Shown: positions 1-8,722 of the stretch, in pieces
Layout: every line of letters starts with the position of its first letter
Numbering within the stretch: the stretch's first letter is position 1
Assembly (NCBI GenBank): GCA_965224495.1
Contig: CBDCZI010000003.1
Coordinates: 1 to 36,512 of the forward strand
DNA: 36,512 nucleotides
Source: CBDCZI01 sp965224495
GTDB taxonomy: Bacteria; Bacteroidota; Bacteroidia; Cytophagales; JAAEPT01
Direction: 5' to 3'
The notes under the pieces: model-generated
Told to the model about the DNA's origin: nothing
The model's input: only the letters and a program-made list of their open reading frames with translations
The model's database searches: none
Translations under genes and position numbers: made by a program

Positions 1-2094
1 GTGAGTAATTCTATTTTTGATACAAAGATTGAATTTTTAAAGGGGGTTGGTCCTCAAAAAGCGTCTATTCTCAACAAAGATTTGGGGATTTTTACTTTAC
101 GGTGATTTGTTGCAACATTACCCTTTTCGCTACGAGGATAAGACACAGTTTCATTTTATTACCCAAGTGGTTTCTGATGAGGGAAATATTCAAATAAAGG
201 GAAAATACGGAGCGTTCAGGTGTCCGGTGTGGCGAGAAACAACGCTTAACGGCAAGGTTTTACGACAAAACGGGCGAGGTAGAGTTGATTTGGTTTCGTG
301 GAGTTTCGTGGATGTCAAAGTTTTTGAAAGTAAATGGTGATACACTATTTATGGCAAACCAAATGTGTTTCACGGTAAGGTTTCTTTTCCTCACCCAGAG
401 GTGAGCGAAACGGAAAAAGAAGAGGGACAAACTAATGGTTTTTACAGCCTGTTTACCACACAAGCGAAGTGATGAAAAAGCGTTTTTGGATAGTAAAGCA
501 CTTTCTAAAATGACATACAAGGTACTGGAATTGTGTATGAATCAAATTCACGACCCGCTTCCAAGCTATCTGACCGATAAATATAAGTTTGTATCCAAGG
601 CTGAGGCGATTAAAAATATTCACTTTCCTAAAGACCAAATTGCACTGGACAAGACGCGTGCAAGGTTGAAGTTTGAAGAACTTTTTTTCTTACAATTAAA
701 ACTTTTTCGTGAGAAGGGCTTGGCAAAAAATGAGTTTAAGGACAGGTTTTTCAAGGGACAAAAATTCTTTCCGATTTTTACAGCAACCACCTGCCTTTTG
801 ATTTGACTAATGCTCAAAAACGTGTGGTCAAAGAAATTCGTAAAGATTTTGTTTCAGGAAAACAAATGAACCGCCTCTTACAGGGTGACGTGGGTAGTGG
901 CAAAACTATTGTGGCTTTTCTGTGTATGCTGATGGCTATTGATAATGGTTCGCAGGCTTGTATTATGGCTCCGACCGAAATTTTGGCGGGTCAGCATTAC
1001 GAAGGGTTAAAAGGTTTTATGGATAGTCTGGGGCTGAAAATCGCCTTACTTACGGTTCGGTTTCTAAGAAAAAACGTGCCGTCATTCACGAAGACCTGCT
1101 TTCTGGCGAACTCCATCTTATCGTCGGTACACACGCTCTCCTCGAAGATAAAGTGCAGTTCCATCAGCTTGGACTGGCTGTTATCGACGAACAACACCGT
1201 TTTGGCGTAGCCCAACGGTCTCGACTCTGGGGAAAAAACAAAGGACTGACTCCGCATATTTTAGTGATGACGGCAACACCAATTCCTCGCACGCTTTCAA
1301 TGACGGTTTATGGTGATTTGGATGTTTCGGTTATAGATGAACTTCCTGCGGGACGAAAACCTATCCGGACTGCGCATCTGACCGAGGCGGGGCGATAAAA
1401 ATGCAAGGTCTTTTGCGAAAAGAAATCGCTAAAGGTCGCCAAGCATATATCGTCTATCCTCTGATAGAAGAGAGTGCAAAATTAGATCTAAAACACCTCG
1501 AAGATGGTTACCACTCGACAGCAGCTACTTTTCCTGAGTGCCACTTGAGTATTGTTCACGGTAAAATGAAGGCTAAAGAAAAGGCTTCTGAAATGGCTCG
1601 TTTTGTCAAAACAAGAAACCCACATTATGGTTGCCACAACGGTGATTGAAGTTGGTGTCAATGTGCCTAATGCTTCGATTATGGTAATAGAAAATGCCGA
1701 ACGTTTTGGTTTGGCTCAACTACACCAACTCAGAGGGCGTGTCGGACGTGGTGGCGAACAATCGTATTGCGTCTTGATGACAGGGAAAAACTGAGTAAAG
1801 AGGGACGTATCCGTATGGAAACGATGGTACGTACCAATAATGGTTTTGAAATTGCTGATGTAGATTTGAATTTACGTGGCCCTGGTGATATGTCTGGCAC
1901 ACAACAGAGTGGTGTGTTGGATTTTACTTTTGGCTGATTTGACCAAAGACCAAGATATTCTCACCGAAGCACGTGACATTGCTGGGCGTATCATCGAGCG
2001 AGACCCCCAATTAAGTGCTCCCGTTAATCAAGTTCTGGTTGCCCACCTGCAAAAAATGAAAAAATCACATATCAACTGGGCTTATATTAGTTGA
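1..2094 (+). pseudogene. recG: ATP-dependent DNA helicase RecG, broken by about 12 single-base indels
   Basis: RecG unwinds branched DNA (replication forks, Holliday junctions) during repair. A GTG at position 1 followed by SNSIFDTKIEFLKGVGPQ matches the family N-terminus, so the gene probably starts exactly here. Reading across frames recovers the whole protein: wedge/OB region (about 100-420), Walker A GDVGSGKT (about 885-910), DEQHRFG (about 1189-1209), MTATPIPRT (about 1266-1292), and QLRGRVGRG (about 1726-1752), ending at TGA 2092-2094. No single frame is open: shifts fall near 101, 203, 243, 349, 441, 477, 750, 1052, 1394, 1612, 1786 and 1928. By my reading nine are missing bases and three are extra, many in A, T or G runs. 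The encoded residues otherwise look conserved, with no in-frame nonsense codon needed. This is either sequencing error or a very young pseudogene. Identity is certain; the status is not. Confidence 0.9.
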
Positions 2095-2169
2095 TTGTTT
2101 GATTACAATAAGAATAGCTTTAGTTTAGTGTTTTAAACCCACTTCTTGCTGAAGTAAAAAATCATCGCT

Positions 2170-2955
2170 ATGAAACTAATAATAACAATATTGACCCTAG
2201 GTATATCTCTCCTTAGCTGTTCTGACAATAAAATTGAGAAAAAAGGGTTTCAGGTGAGCCAAATTAGTGAAGATGAAAATGGAAAAAAGGTTGTCGGACT
2301 CAATATTGATTCTTTAAAATTTGAAACAAGACCAAGAAATGTATTATTAACCAACAGTACGGCACATAGATTAACACCAATATATAAAGTCAATTACAAT
2401 AAAAAATCGAAGAAGCCTTTTACTGGTACAACCCATTTCCATACAAATTGGAGTAACGAAAAAGACAAAGGGAACAATTGGAATAACAATTTTATGCCTG
2501 GATTTGAGGCAATTTATGGTTATAATTTCATAAACATTTCTCACTACAACAATACCACAAAAACAGAAAACAAGCTGTTTGACAAACCTGTATTGATAAA
2601 AACATTTTATTACCCTGCATTTTCAAAAGACACGCTAAATTTCAAGCCAATAAACAGGGAATATTACATGGTTTCTACCTATGATGAGGATTCAAATAAT
2701 GATGGTTTTATAAATGTAAAAGACTTAAGAAAACTTTACCACTTTGATATTAATGGAAAAAACAAAAGGTCTTTACTACCTAAAGGTTACTCCGTTATGA
2801 GCTCTGAATATGATTTAGCAAATGATTTTATGTATGTATTTGCTAAAAAAGACACGAATACAAATGGGCAAATGGAAAGTCATGAACCAACAACTATTTT
2901 TTGGATTGATTTGAACAATCCAAAAAACACAGGTGTACAATATAAAACAGAATAA
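2170..2955 (+). CDS. lipoprotein with two EF-hand-like calcium-binding loops, function unknown
   Basis: The 261-residue product begins with a lipoprotein signal (MKLIITILTLGISLLSC), with the lipobox cysteine at residue 17, so it is probably anchored in the outer or inner membrane facing the periplasm or surface. Two 12-residue loops fit the EF-hand pattern D-x-[DN]-x-[DN]-G-x-x-x-x-x-[DE]: D174-S-N-N-D-G-F-I-N-V-K-D185 and D228-T-N-T-N-G-Q-M-E-S-H-E239. They sit in a C-terminal region with WIDL- and YHFDINGK-like strands that could be beta repeats. I do not recognise the family, and calcium binding is inferred from the loops only. The gene lies between two frameshifted genes yet is fully open. 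The 75-base gap after recG shows no clear promoter. Confidence 0.75.
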   Translation: MKLIITILTLGISLLSCSDNKIEKKGFQVSQISEDENGKKVVGLNIDSLKFETRPRNVLLTNSTAHRLTPIYKVNYNKKSKKPFTGTTHFHTNWSNEKDKGNNWNNNFMPGFEAIYGYNFINISHYNNTTKTENKLFDKPVLIKTFYYPAFSKDTLNFKPINREYYMVSTYDEDSNNDGFINVKDLRKLYHFDINGKNKRSLLPKGYSVMSSEYDLANDFMYVFAKKDTNTNGQMESHEPTTIFWIDLNNPKNTGVQYKTE

Positions 2956-3024
2956 ACCTCTTTCTAATCTCCAACATTTCGTCACCGTATAATTTATGGA
3001 GGAAACAGGTACTTACTTTACATT

Positions 3025-3055
3025 TTATCGGTTATTTACTTATTATCGGTTATTT
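3025..3055 (+). repeat. direct repeat TTATCGGTTATTT x2, 18-base period
   Basis: TTATCGGTTATTT occurs at 3025-3037 and again at 3043-3055. The 18-base spacing is a little under two helical turns. It could be an operator or a chance AT-rich repeat; nothing else in the window supports a regulator here. Confidence 0.4.
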
Positions 3056-3188
3056 TAGTAAACTCCACAGAGGTAAGACACACTTAATAACTCTCTTTAA
3101 TTAGTTGTATCTGTTTAAAAATGAGTATTATATTGAAAGAGATTGATATTATTCAGCTTTAGTGGAACTCATTTTCTTATTTATTGAT

Positions 3189-3196
3189 TATCTTTG
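3189..3196 (+). promoter_or_regulatory. Bacteroidota -7 promoter element TATCTTTG, probably for tatA-gatA
   Basis: TATCTTTG matches the Bacteroidota -7 consensus TAnnTTTG and lies 23 bases before the tatA ATG at 3220. No clear TTG -33 element was seen at the usual spacing, so this is a partial match. Confidence 0.5.
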
Positions 3197-3219
3197 CGTA
3201 GAATTAAAATTTTAGAATT

Positions 3220-3433
3220 ATGTTATCAACTACATTATTGTTCTTAGGAGGAATCGAATGCCAGAAATGTTTTTAGTTTTAGGTGTTGTTGTATTGTTTT
3301 TGGCGCTAAAAAAATTCCTGAGTTAGCTCGTGGAATGGGAAAAGGTATCAAAGAATTTAAAGATGCTACCAAAGAGATTAACGAAGAAAATCACGGAGGT
3401 AAAAGACGATACAAACAAATCACTCAAGGATAA
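3220..3433 (+). pseudogene. tatA: Sec-independent translocase subunit TatA, frameshifted
   Basis: TatA forms the pore of the twin-arginine export system in the inner membrane. From ATG 3220 the frame reads MLSTTLLFLGGI. After one missing base near 3256 (GGAATCGAATG instead of GGAATCGGAATG) it reads MPEMFLVLGVVVLF. After one missing T in the run 3297-3301 it reads FGAKKIPELARGMGKGIKEF, the TatA hinge and amphipathic helix. The tail is ambiguous. It either stops at TAA 3431-3433, or one extra A in 3387-3390 shifts it to EINEEITEVKDDTNKS, which is more TatA-like but runs in frame into gatA. As written no full-length TatA can be made. Since the family is widely conserved and the residues are intact, sequence error is as likely as inactivation. 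Confidence 0.8.
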
Positions 3434-3443
3434 ACCACTCCCC

Positions 3444-4862
3444 TTGAAAAATTCACTTACCGAAATTAAGGCTGACTTGACTTCGGGCACAACTTCTTGT
3501 GCCTTATTAGTTGAGCATTACTTAGAGAATATAGAAAAGAAAAAACACCTCAATGTTTTTTTAGAAGTTTATGCCGATGAAGCAAAGACTCGTGCTGTAA
3601 CCATTGATGAGAAAATCAAAAATGGAACGGCAGGAAAATTAGCTGGTATGGTCGTAGGTCTTAAAGATGTGCTTTGTCACAAAGACCACGGTTTGCAGAG
3701 TGCAAGTAAAATGCTGACAGGTTTTGTGTCTCAGTTTGACGGCACAGCAGTTGCTAAGCTTTTAGCTGAAGATGCTATTGTCATTGGTCGTCAAAATTGC
3801 GACGAATTTGCAATGGGTTCTTCTAACGAAAACTCTTCTTTTGGACCAACATTAAACGATTTGGACAACACAAAAGTACCAGGAGGTTCTTCTGGTGCTT
3901 CGGCAGTGGCTGTTCAAGCTGGTTTGTGTTTGGCTTCTTTGGGTTCTGACACAGGTGGTTCTGTTCGTCAGCCTGCTTCTTTTTGTGGAGTGGTTGGCTT
4001 GAAACCAACTTATTCACGAATTTCTCGCTACGGTTTGGTGGCTTACGCTTCTTCCTTTGATACTATCGGTATTTTAGCGAACAATGTAGCCGATGCGTCG
4101 TTACTTTTAGAGGTTATTTCGGGGAAAGATGAGTTTGATAGTACAGTTTCTCAATCAGTTGTTCCTGCTTACTCTAAAGAATTAGCTTTTGATAAGAAAG
4201 TGAAAATAGGGTATTTTAATGCAGGACTTTCGGGTGAGGGTTTACAAAAAGAAGTTATCGAACAGACACAAGGAGCCATTGATTTCCTTAAAAAAGAAGG
4301 GCACGAATTGGAAGGTTTCGATTTTAATTTAATAGACTTTTTCTTACCTACTTATTACGTATTAACCGCTGCAGAGGCGAGCACGAACCTTTCTCGCTTC
4401 GATGGTGTTAGGTATGGATATAGAAGTTCGGAGACGACCGACTTGGAGTCAATGTACAAAAAATCGAGAGGTGAAGGTTTTGGCGAAGAGGTAAAGAAAC
4501 GTATTATGCTGGGAACATTTGTTCTTAGTCACGGTTATTACGATGCTTATTATACAAAGGCACAAAAAATAAGAAGATTGATTAAAGAAGAAACAGAGAA
4601 ATTGTTAGAGAAATATGATTTCTTACTTCTTCCGACAGCACCAACCACAGCGTTTTCGTTAGGTGCACACGAGCAAGATCCTCTTTCGATGTATTTAGCA
4701 GATATTTTCACTGTTCAAGCATCATTAGCAGGAATGCCAGCGGTATCAATTCCTAACGGAACGGATGAAAACGGAATGCCCATTGGGCTGCAAATAATAG
4801 CAAATAAATTTGACGAAAGTCAATTATTAGCATTTTCTTCTTACTTTTTAAGTAAAAATTAG
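3444..4862 (+). CDS. gatA: amidase, probable Glu-tRNA(Gln)/Asp-tRNA(Asn) amidotransferase subunit A
   Basis: GatA hydrolyses glutamine and feeds ammonia to GatB, converting misacylated Glu-tRNA(Gln) to Gln-tRNA(Gln) in the cytoplasm. The amidase Ser-cisSer-Lys triad is visible: Lys74 (VVGLKDVL), the GGSSGAS motif with Ser149, and Ser173 (SDTGGSVRQPAS), counting from TTG 3444. The 75- and 24-residue spacings equal those I recall for GatA. The 472-residue length is normal. TTG 3444 is preferred because the in-frame stretch upstream (from 3330) is tatA read out of frame. AAGGA at 3426-3430 could serve as its ribosome binding site, and it lies 10 bases after the candidate tatA stop. gatB and gatC are not in the window, so a general amidase cannot be fully excluded. 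Confidence 0.85.
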   Translation: MKNSLTEIKADLTSGTTSCALLVEHYLENIEKKKHLNVFLEVYADEAKTRAVTIDEKIKNGTAGKLAGMVVGLKDVLCHKDHGLQSASKMLTGFVSQFDGTAVAKLLAEDAIVIGRQNCDEFAMGSSNENSSFGPTLNDLDNTKVPGGSSGASAVAVQAGLCLASLGSDTGGSVRQPASFCGVVGLKPTYSRISRYGLVAYASSFDTIGILANNVADASLLLEVISGKDEFDSTVSQSVVPAYSKELAFDKKVKIGYFNAGLSGEGLQKEVIEQTQGAIDFLKKEGHELEGFDFNLIDFFLPTYYVLTAAEASTNLSRFDGVRYGYRSSETTDLESMYKKSRGEGFGEEVKKRIMLGTFVLSHGYYDAYYTKAQKIRRLIKEETEKLLEKYDFLLLPTAPTTAFSLGAHEQDPLSMYLADIFTVQASLAGMPAVSIPNGTDENGMPIGLQIIANKFDESQLLAFSSYFLSKN

Positions 4863-4989
4863 TAAATTCTATCTTTAAACAGGTATTTATTTACCAATTT
4901 AATTTCGGAACGGATATTGCACTCAATACCTTACATGTTGACAATCAATGTGTTTAGTTCTTGAACTTTAAAATATAAAGATGGTATTT

Positions 4990-6357
4990 ATGCGTAGAAT
5001 TATAGCTTTCTTATTTGTTATTGGTTTTCTATTTTCAGTAAATGATGTAGTTGCCCAACGCCTTGTTGGTCCTGACACATTATCTTACATTGATTTTGCT
5101 CCAGACGAACCAGATAGTATTATTCGTCAACGTATTGAGTCGATAGATTCGGATATTAAAATTGTTTACAACAATAGAGTACGTGGTTTTATTGATTTTT
5201 TCTCTATCCGTAGAAGAGATTACACAAGAAAATTATTGAATAGACAAACGGCATATTTCCCAATGTTTGAAAAAATGTTGAAGAAACACAATATGCCTGA
5301 GGCTTTGAAATACTTAACCGTAGTAGAGTCAGCAATTAATCCAACAGCACAATCGCCAGTTGGAGCTTTGGGGTTGTGGCAATTTATGCCTGCAACAGGA
5401 AAGCAGTTTCATTTGAATTACAACAACTACAAAGACGAAAGACTTGACCCCGAAAAATCGACTGAAGCGGCTTGTCTGTATTTGAAAAGCTTGCATAAAA
5501 TGTTTAATGATTGGGAAATGGCATTAGCTGCTTACAATTGTGGACCTGGTAATGTTCGTCGTGCGATTCGTCGTTCGGGTTATAAACGTACATTTTGGGG
5601 GATTTATAATTTCTTACCAAGAGAAACACGAAGTTATGTACCACAGTTTATGGCAGTAAACTATGTGATGCGATTTGCTGCTGAACACAACTTACAAGCT
5701 GATTACAATGACCGTTTGGCTCTTTCGGATACAATCATTCTTAAAAAATATACTGATTTAGATGGTTTAGCTACGCAATTGGGTATCTGTAAAGATGACT
5801 TGATAAAGATGAACCCTGAGTTATTGACCAATGTAGTGCCGTCGTCAATGGCTGGATACGCTTTAAAAATTCCTGCAAACAAAGCGATCTACCTTAGAGC
5901 AAACAGAGACTCGTTGAGTTTATTGACTGCTACAAAAGTGGCTGAGATTCATCATTACAGAAAAAGAAAAAGAATTCGTAAGACAAGTTCTACGACACGT
6001 AATAAAGAACGTATTGTTTACCGTGTAAAAGGTGGTGATTATTTAGGCAAGATTGCAAGTCGTTACCACGTACGAGTGAGTGATTTGAAAAGGTGGAATC
6101 GCATCGGTTCAAGAGGAACAATTCGTGTAGGACAAAAATTAGCGATATACAAAAGCTCAAGTTACTTCAAGAAAACAGCGGTCGCTTCTCGTACAACACG
6201 CAAACCAAGGATTCCTAAAACTTACATTGTAAGACCAGGTGATTCGTTGTGGAGTATCAGCCGTAAATACAGTGGTTTGTCTATCGATAAATTGAAAAAA
6301 TTGAATAAACTAAACGGTAGTGGTATCAAAACAGGGCAACGTTTGAAGTTAGGGTAG
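4990..6357 (+). CDS. mltD: membrane/periplasmic lytic murein transglycosylase, MltD-type with two LysM domains
   Basis: It cleaves peptidoglycan glycan strands to 1,6-anhydro products in the periplasm. From ATG 4990 the protein opens with a signal peptide (MRRIIAFLFVIGFLF, cleavage likely after VVA or AQ). The SLT domain follows, with catalytic Glu113 in VVESAINPTAQSPVGALG and the motifs GLWQFMPATG and AAYNCGPGNV. After a basic linker come two LysM domains, about residues 343-387 (YRVKGGDYLGKIASRY) and 411-455 (YIVRPGDSLWSISRKY), which bind glycan. ATG 4981 (MVFMRR) is possible but weakens the signal peptide. A further LysM-like stretch near residue 250-300 (YTDLDGLATQLGICKDDLIKMNP) is degenerate. 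The gene stands alone, 118 bases after gatA, and ends in a strong terminator. Confidence 0.88.
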   Translation: MRRIIAFLFVIGFLFSVNDVVAQRLVGPDTLSYIDFAPDEPDSIIRQRIESIDSDIKIVYNNRVRGFIDFFSIRRRDYTRKLLNRQTAYFPMFEKMLKKHNMPEALKYLTVVESAINPTAQSPVGALGLWQFMPATGKQFHLNYNNYKDERLDPEKSTEAACLYLKSLHKMFNDWEMALAAYNCGPGNVRRAIRRSGYKRTFWGIYNFLPRETRSYVPQFMAVNYVMRFAAEHNLQADYNDRLALSDTIILKKYTDLDGLATQLGICKDDLIKMNPELLTNVVPSSMAGYALKIPANKAIYLRANRDSLSLLTATKVAEIHHYRKRKRIRKTSSTTRNKERIVYRVKGGDYLGKIASRYHVRVSDLKRWNRIGSRGTIRVGQKLAIYKSSSYFKKTAVASRTTRKPRIPKTYIVRPGDSLWSISRKYSGLSIDKLKKLNKLNGSGIKTGQRLKLG

Positions 6358-6378
6358 TCTAACAAACACTACAGCATA

Positions 6379-6417
6379 AAAAAGCCGATACATTCTATTT
6401 GAACGTATCGGCTTTTT
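6379..6417. terminator. bidirectional intrinsic terminator between mltD and cysN
   Basis: AAAAAGCCGATAC (6379-6391) pairs perfectly with GTATCGGCTTTTT (6405-6417) around a 13-base loop. The stem has T runs in both orientations, serving mltD on the plus strand and cysN on the minus strand. Confidence 0.9.
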
Positions 6418-6438
6418 ATTTTGACAGAACCGAATTTA

Positions 6439-7713
6439 TTAAATAATCATTCCGGCACCTACTGTATCGTTTGTAAACTCATCAATTAAGATTAAAGCAC
6501 CAGTTGTTCGGTTCTTTTTGTAGCTGTCGTACATCAATGGTTTTGCCGTTTTCAATTTGATACGTGCAATATCATTCATTCCAATCACTTTATCATCTTC
6601 CAATTTGTGTAGCGTGTTGATATCAACTTTATACAAAGTCTCTGTAATCATCGCACGTACTTCGTTTGTCGTATGTTTTAAGATATATTTCCCTCGTGGA
6701 TTCATTGGTTTGTCGTGCATCCAACAAAGCATCAAATCAATTTCTTGACCTACTTGAGGTTTGTTGTTTACTTTTGCCAACATATCACCTCTTGCAATAT
6801 CAATTTCATCTTCCAATGTAATTGTTACTGCCATTGGAGCAAATGCTTCTTCAAAGTGTTCTTGGTAACCATCTATCGACTTTACTTTTGTTGTAAACCC
6901 AGAAGGTAACGCCACTACTTCGTCTCCTTTTTTGAACGTTCCACCGGCAACATTACCTGCAAAACCTCGGTAATCGTGGTATTTGTCTGACTGAGGACGG
7001 ATAACCCATTGCACAGGAAAACGTGCATCTACGTGATTCAAATCAGCGTTGATTTGTACATTCTCTAAATTCCAAAGTAAGGTTGCTCCATCGTACCAAT
7101 CCATCTTTTCTGAACGGTTGACTACATTGTCTCCCTTCAAAGCAGAAATCGGAATAAATCGGATATCAGGAATATCTAATTTACTTGTAAAATCGCTGTA
7201 TGCTTTTTTAATGTCGTTGAACGCCTCTTCTTTAAAGTCAACCAAATCCATTTTATTAACACAAACGACCACGTGTTTTATTCCCAATAAATTAGCAATA
7301 AATGTATGACGGCAAGTTTGTTCGATAACACCTTTACGTGCATCAATTAAGATAATCGCAAGGTTGGCAGTCGAAGCTCCCGTCACCATATTTCGTGTGT
7401 ATTGAATATGACCAGGTGTGTCAGCAATGATAAACTTACGTTTTGGTGTAGCAAAATAACGGTAGGCAACATCAATCGTGATTCCTTGCTCTCGCTCTGC
7501 TTTCAACCCATCAGTGAGTAAAGCCAAATTGATATTCTCATCACCTCTTCTTTTACTCGATTGCTCGATTGCTTCCAATTGGTCGGCAAAAATCGTTTTT
7601 GTATCATACATTAATCTTCCGATTAATGTACTTTTTCCGTCATCGACACTCCCCGCTGTTGTAAAGCGAAGAAGGTCCATATTTAAATAATCTTTAGAAT
7701 TTATATCCTCCAT
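6439..7713 (-). CDS. cysN: sulfate adenylyltransferase subunit 1 (GTPase)
   Basis: CysN hydrolyses GTP to drive APS formation by CysD from ATP and sulfate. The EF-Tu-like GTPase motifs are present from the N-terminus: P-loop GSVDDGKST, switch region EREQGITIDVAYRYF, DTPGH, and NKMD. They are followed by EF-Tu-type beta-barrel domains. The start chosen is ATG 7713 (MEDINSKDYLNMDLLRF), giving 424 residues. An in-frame ATG at 7761 would add 16 residues encoded within a repeat-rich spacer and is less likely. It is the last gene of cysC-cysD-cysN, 99 bases after cysD, and reads into the shared terminator at 6379-6417. No CysC domain is fused to it; the kinase is a separate gene. Confidence 0.95.
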   Translation of the reverse strand: MEDINSKDYLNMDLLRFTTAGSVDDGKSTLIGRLMYDTKTIFADQLEAIEQSSKRRGDENINLALLTDGLKAEREQGITIDVAYRYFATPKRKFIIADTPGHIQYTRNMVTGASTANLAIILIDARKGVIEQTCRHTFIANLLGIKHVVVCVNKMDLVDFKEEAFNDIKKAYSDFTSKLDIPDIRFIPISALKGDNVVNRSEKMDWYDGATLLWNLENVQINADLNHVDARFPVQWVIRPQSDKYHDYRGFAGNVAGGTFKKGDEVVALPSGFTTKVKSIDGYQEHFEEAFAPMAVTITLEDEIDIARGDMLAKVNNKPQVGQEIDLMLCWMHDKPMNPRGKYILKHTTNEVRAMITETLYKVDINTLHKLEDDKVIGMNDIARIKLKTAKPLMYDSYKKNRTTGALILIDEFTNDTVGAGMII

Positions 7714-7740
7714 TGTAATGTTTTTAAAGCTAAAATTTAG

Positions 7741-7812
7741 AATGCCTTTAGCTTTTGGCAATTAGTCGTTGGCAATACCAAGGGCTAATAGCTAAAAGCC
7801 AATAGTCGTTTT
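7741..7812. repeat. intergenic GGC/AGC-TTAG mosaic repeat between cysD and cysN
   Basis: The cysD-cysN spacer is built from permuted short words: GGCAATTAGTCGTT (7757-7770), GCCAATAGTCGTT (7798-7810), and the partly self-complementary GGCTAATAGCTAAAAGCC (7783-7800), which mirrors TTTAGCTTTTGGC at 7747-7759. Repeats of this type (permutations of TTAGC/TTGGC) are known to me from Flavobacteria intergenic DNA. Their function is unknown; a transcript hairpin is possible. Confidence 0.55.
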
Positions 7813-8715
7813 TTAAAAGTACCCTTGTTTTTTTCTTTCTTCCATTGCTGCTTCTGAGCGTTTGTCATCGGCACGATTTCCACGTTCGGTCTGACGAGCA
7901 GCAGCAACTTCTTGAATGATTTTATCCAAATCATCTGCCTCCGATTCGATTGCTCCTGTAATCGGCATATCACCCAATGTTCGGTAGCGAATCAACATTT
8001 CTTTGTATTCTTCCCCTTCTCTCAAAGAGTCCCATTCCGATTCGGCTAATAAAACTCCCTCTCTAATTACGATAGGTCTTTTGTGAGCAAAATAGATGCT
8101 TGGTAACGGAATACTTTCTGCTTTGATATATTGCCAAATATCCATTTCTGTCCAATTAGAAATAGGGAAAATACGGAAATGCTCACCTTTGGCTTTTTTA
8201 CCATTGTACAAGTTCCAAAGTTCAGGGCGTTGGTTACGTGGATCCCACTCACCAAAATCATTTCTATGTGAGAAAAAACGTTCTTTTGCTCTTGCTTTCT
8301 CTTCATCTCTACGTCCACCTCCAAATAGTGCATCGTATTGTTTGTCTTCTACTTTTTCTAAAAGTGTCACCGACTGCAAAGCATTTCTACTTGGGTTTGG
8401 TCCTGTTTCTTCGACTGCCGTACCTCTATCGATAGAATCTTGTACATAACCAACTTCTAAATTGACACCTAATTCTTTGACCCAATTGTCACGAAACTCG
8501 ATAGCTTCAGGAAAATTTTGTCCTGTATCTACGTGCAACAAAGGGAAAGGAACTTTAGCGGGGAAAAATGCTTTTCTTGCTAAATGTGTCATTACAATTG
8601 AATCTTTCCCTCCCGAAAAAAGGATGCAAGGATTTTCAAATTGTGCAGCAACCTCACGAAAGATAGTGATAGCCTCCGCTTCTAATTGCTTTAAGTGTGA
8701 TAAATTATATGACAT
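7813..8715 (-). CDS. cysD: sulfate adenylyltransferase subunit 2
   Basis: CysD carries out the adenylyl transfer from ATP to sulfate, making APS, in complex with the GTPase CysN. The 300-residue length is normal. The PP-loop ATP-binding motif SGGKDS lies at residues 34-39. Further family blocks are LLHVDTGQNFPEAIEFRD, GGGRRDEEKARAKER and FPISNWTEMDIWQYI. It starts 7 bases after the cysC stop and is followed by the repeat-containing spacer and cysN. The arrangement fits a single sulfate-activation operon. Confidence 0.96.
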   Translation of the reverse strand: MSYNLSHLKQLEAEAITIFREVAAQFENPCILFSGGKDSIVMTHLARKAFFPAKVPFPLLHVDTGQNFPEAIEFRDNWVKELGVNLEVGYVQDSIDRGTAVEETGPNPSRNALQSVTLLEKVEDKQYDALFGGGRRDEEKARAKERFFSHRNDFGEWDPRNQRPELWNLYNGKKAKGEHFRIFPISNWTEMDIWQYIKAESIPLPSIYFAHKRPIVIREGVLLAESEWDSLREGEEYKEMLIRYRTLGDMPITGAIESEADDLDKIIQEVAAARQTERGNRADDKRSEAAMEERKKQGYF

Positions 8716-8722
8716 AATGGTG

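Larger units (their letters stand above)
2956..3219. other. intergenic spacer, 264 bases, upstream of tatA
   Basis: No convincing open frame or RNA gene was found here. It holds a pair of direct 13-base repeats (3025-3037 and 3043-3055) and a TAnnTTTG promoter element close to the tatA start. The rest is AT-rich and unexplained. Confidence 0.5.

Noticed and set aside
1..2094. recG interrupted by a mobile element
   Set aside because: Only single-base shifts are seen; no inserted sequence, terminal repeats or target duplication.
8096..8449. 117-codon plus-strand open frame opposite cysD
   Set aside because: It is the antisense shadow of a strongly conserved gene and its translation shows no domain, signal or start-site support.
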